A stretch of 7,214 nt of DNA, taken from assembly GCA_017935825.1 (NCBI GenBank), contig JAGBGW010000274.1, forward strand, positions 1 through 7,214, given 5' to 3'. This document shows, one piece after another, positions 6,708-7,214 of the stretch (its first letter is position 1; each line of letters starts with the position of its first letter). Made by a program: the position numbers and the translations under genes. This DNA is from Clostridia bacterium (GTDB lineage: Bacteria; Bacillota; Clostridia; Christensenellales; Maliibacteriaceae). Under the pieces are notes generated by a model. It was not told where the DNA came from. It saw only the letters and a list, made by a program, of their open reading frames with translations, and made no database searches.

Positions 6708-7214
6708 ATGGCTTATATTCCTACCATTGATCAGGCATGGGAGATCCTGTGCCGCTACAACAGCGAAGCGTTTCACCTGACCCATGCAAAGACCGTATCC
6801 GGTGTGATGGGCATTTTTGCAGAAAAGCATGATCCCGAGCGTGTGGATTTCTGGCGCGTGGTGGGCATGCTGCACGATATCGACTTTGAGCTTTATCCCG
6901 AAGAGCATTGCAAGAAGGGTGTTGAGATCATGCGTGAGCTTGACCTTGACGAAAGCATTATCCATGCAATGGCAAGCCACGGTTTTGGCATCTGCTCCGA
7001 TGTGGAACCTGAGCACATCATGGAAAAAATCCTCTTTGCAGTGGATGAACTGACGGGTCTGATCGGTGCTGCGGTCATGGTACGTCCTTCCAAGAGCACC
7101 AAAGATCTGGAGGTTAAATCCCTGATGAAGAAGTTCAAGCAGCCTTCTTTTGCAGCAGGCTGCTCCCGTGAGGTCATCCAAAAGGGTGCTGACAATCTGG
7201 GCGTGGAGCTTCGC
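6708..7214 (+). CDS. HD-domain protein, C-terminus beyond the window
   Basis: The open frame runs 169 codons from ATG 6708 without a stop to the right edge, so the protein is incomplete. The ATG follows AAGGAG (6694-6699) by 8 bases, and that site overlaps the stop of the Nudix gene; the gap is only 12 bases, so the two are probably co-translated. The sequence carries an HD-type metal site: H26 in LTHAKTV, the diagnostic H56-D57 in GMLHDID, H86 and H91 (in ASHG), and D113 in FAVDELTG. HD-superfamily proteins are usually phosphohydrolases acting on nucleotides or related phosphoesters. This compact, single-domain type of roughly 180-190 residues is common in Clostridia as a hydrolase of unknown substrate, so probably only 10-25 residues are missing. 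No transmembrane segment or second domain is seen. The exact substrate cannot be told from sequence. Confidence 0.8.
   Translation, partial: MAYIPTIDQAWEILCRYNSEAFHLTHAKTVSGVMGIFAEKHDPERVDFWRVVGMLHDIDFELYPEEHCKKGVEIMRELDLDESIIHAMASHGFGICSDVEPEHIMEKILFAVDELTGLIGAAVMVRPSKSTKDLEVKSLMKKFKQPSFAAGCSREVIQKGADNLGVELR

Overview
This window is a stretch of ordinary core chromosome from a low-GC-type Gram-positive bacterium, most likely an uncultured gut Clostridia member (Oscillospiraceae/Ruminococcaceae-like). The main clues are a class III fructose-1,6-bisphosphatase, a tRNA-Phe-sensing T-box leader in front of pheST, strong AGGAGG-type ribosome binding sites, and a base composition that looks roughly balanced by eye. 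All recognised genes lie on the plus strand. I see no mobile element, phage, CRISPR array, rRNA or tRNA gene.

Layout: (1) positions 2-118 hold the last 38 codons of an upstream gene, probably an alpha/beta-hydrolase. (2) Positions 119-305 are intergenic, with two perfect palindromes, a longer dyad plus a T8 run, and a plausible promoter for fbp. (3) fbp, class III fructose-1,6-bisphosphatase, occupies 306-2261. (4) Positions 2262-2660 contain a possible weak fbp terminator, a near-consensus promoter overlapping it, a complete T-box riboswitch with a UUC (Phe) specifier, its intrinsic terminator and the pheS ribosome binding site. (5) pheS (2661-3683) and pheT (3698-6097) encode the alpha and beta subunits of phenylalanyl-tRNA synthetase. 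(6) A hairpin at 6110-6147 ends or attenuates pheST. (7) A Nudix protein (6159-6695) is followed closely by an HD-domain protein (from 6708) that runs off the window.

fbp is a monocistronic-looking gluconeogenic gene. pheST is a classic two-gene operon whose transcription should read through the leader terminator when uncharged tRNA-Phe accumulates. The Nudix and HD genes look co-transcribed and may be partly fed by read-through from pheST.

I found no undescribed system. The points most worth a second look are the palindromes upstream of fbp, the overlap of the fbp terminator-like hairpin with the pheS promoter, and the Nudix protein, which resembles IPP isomerase around the catalytic cysteine but lacks part of its metal site.
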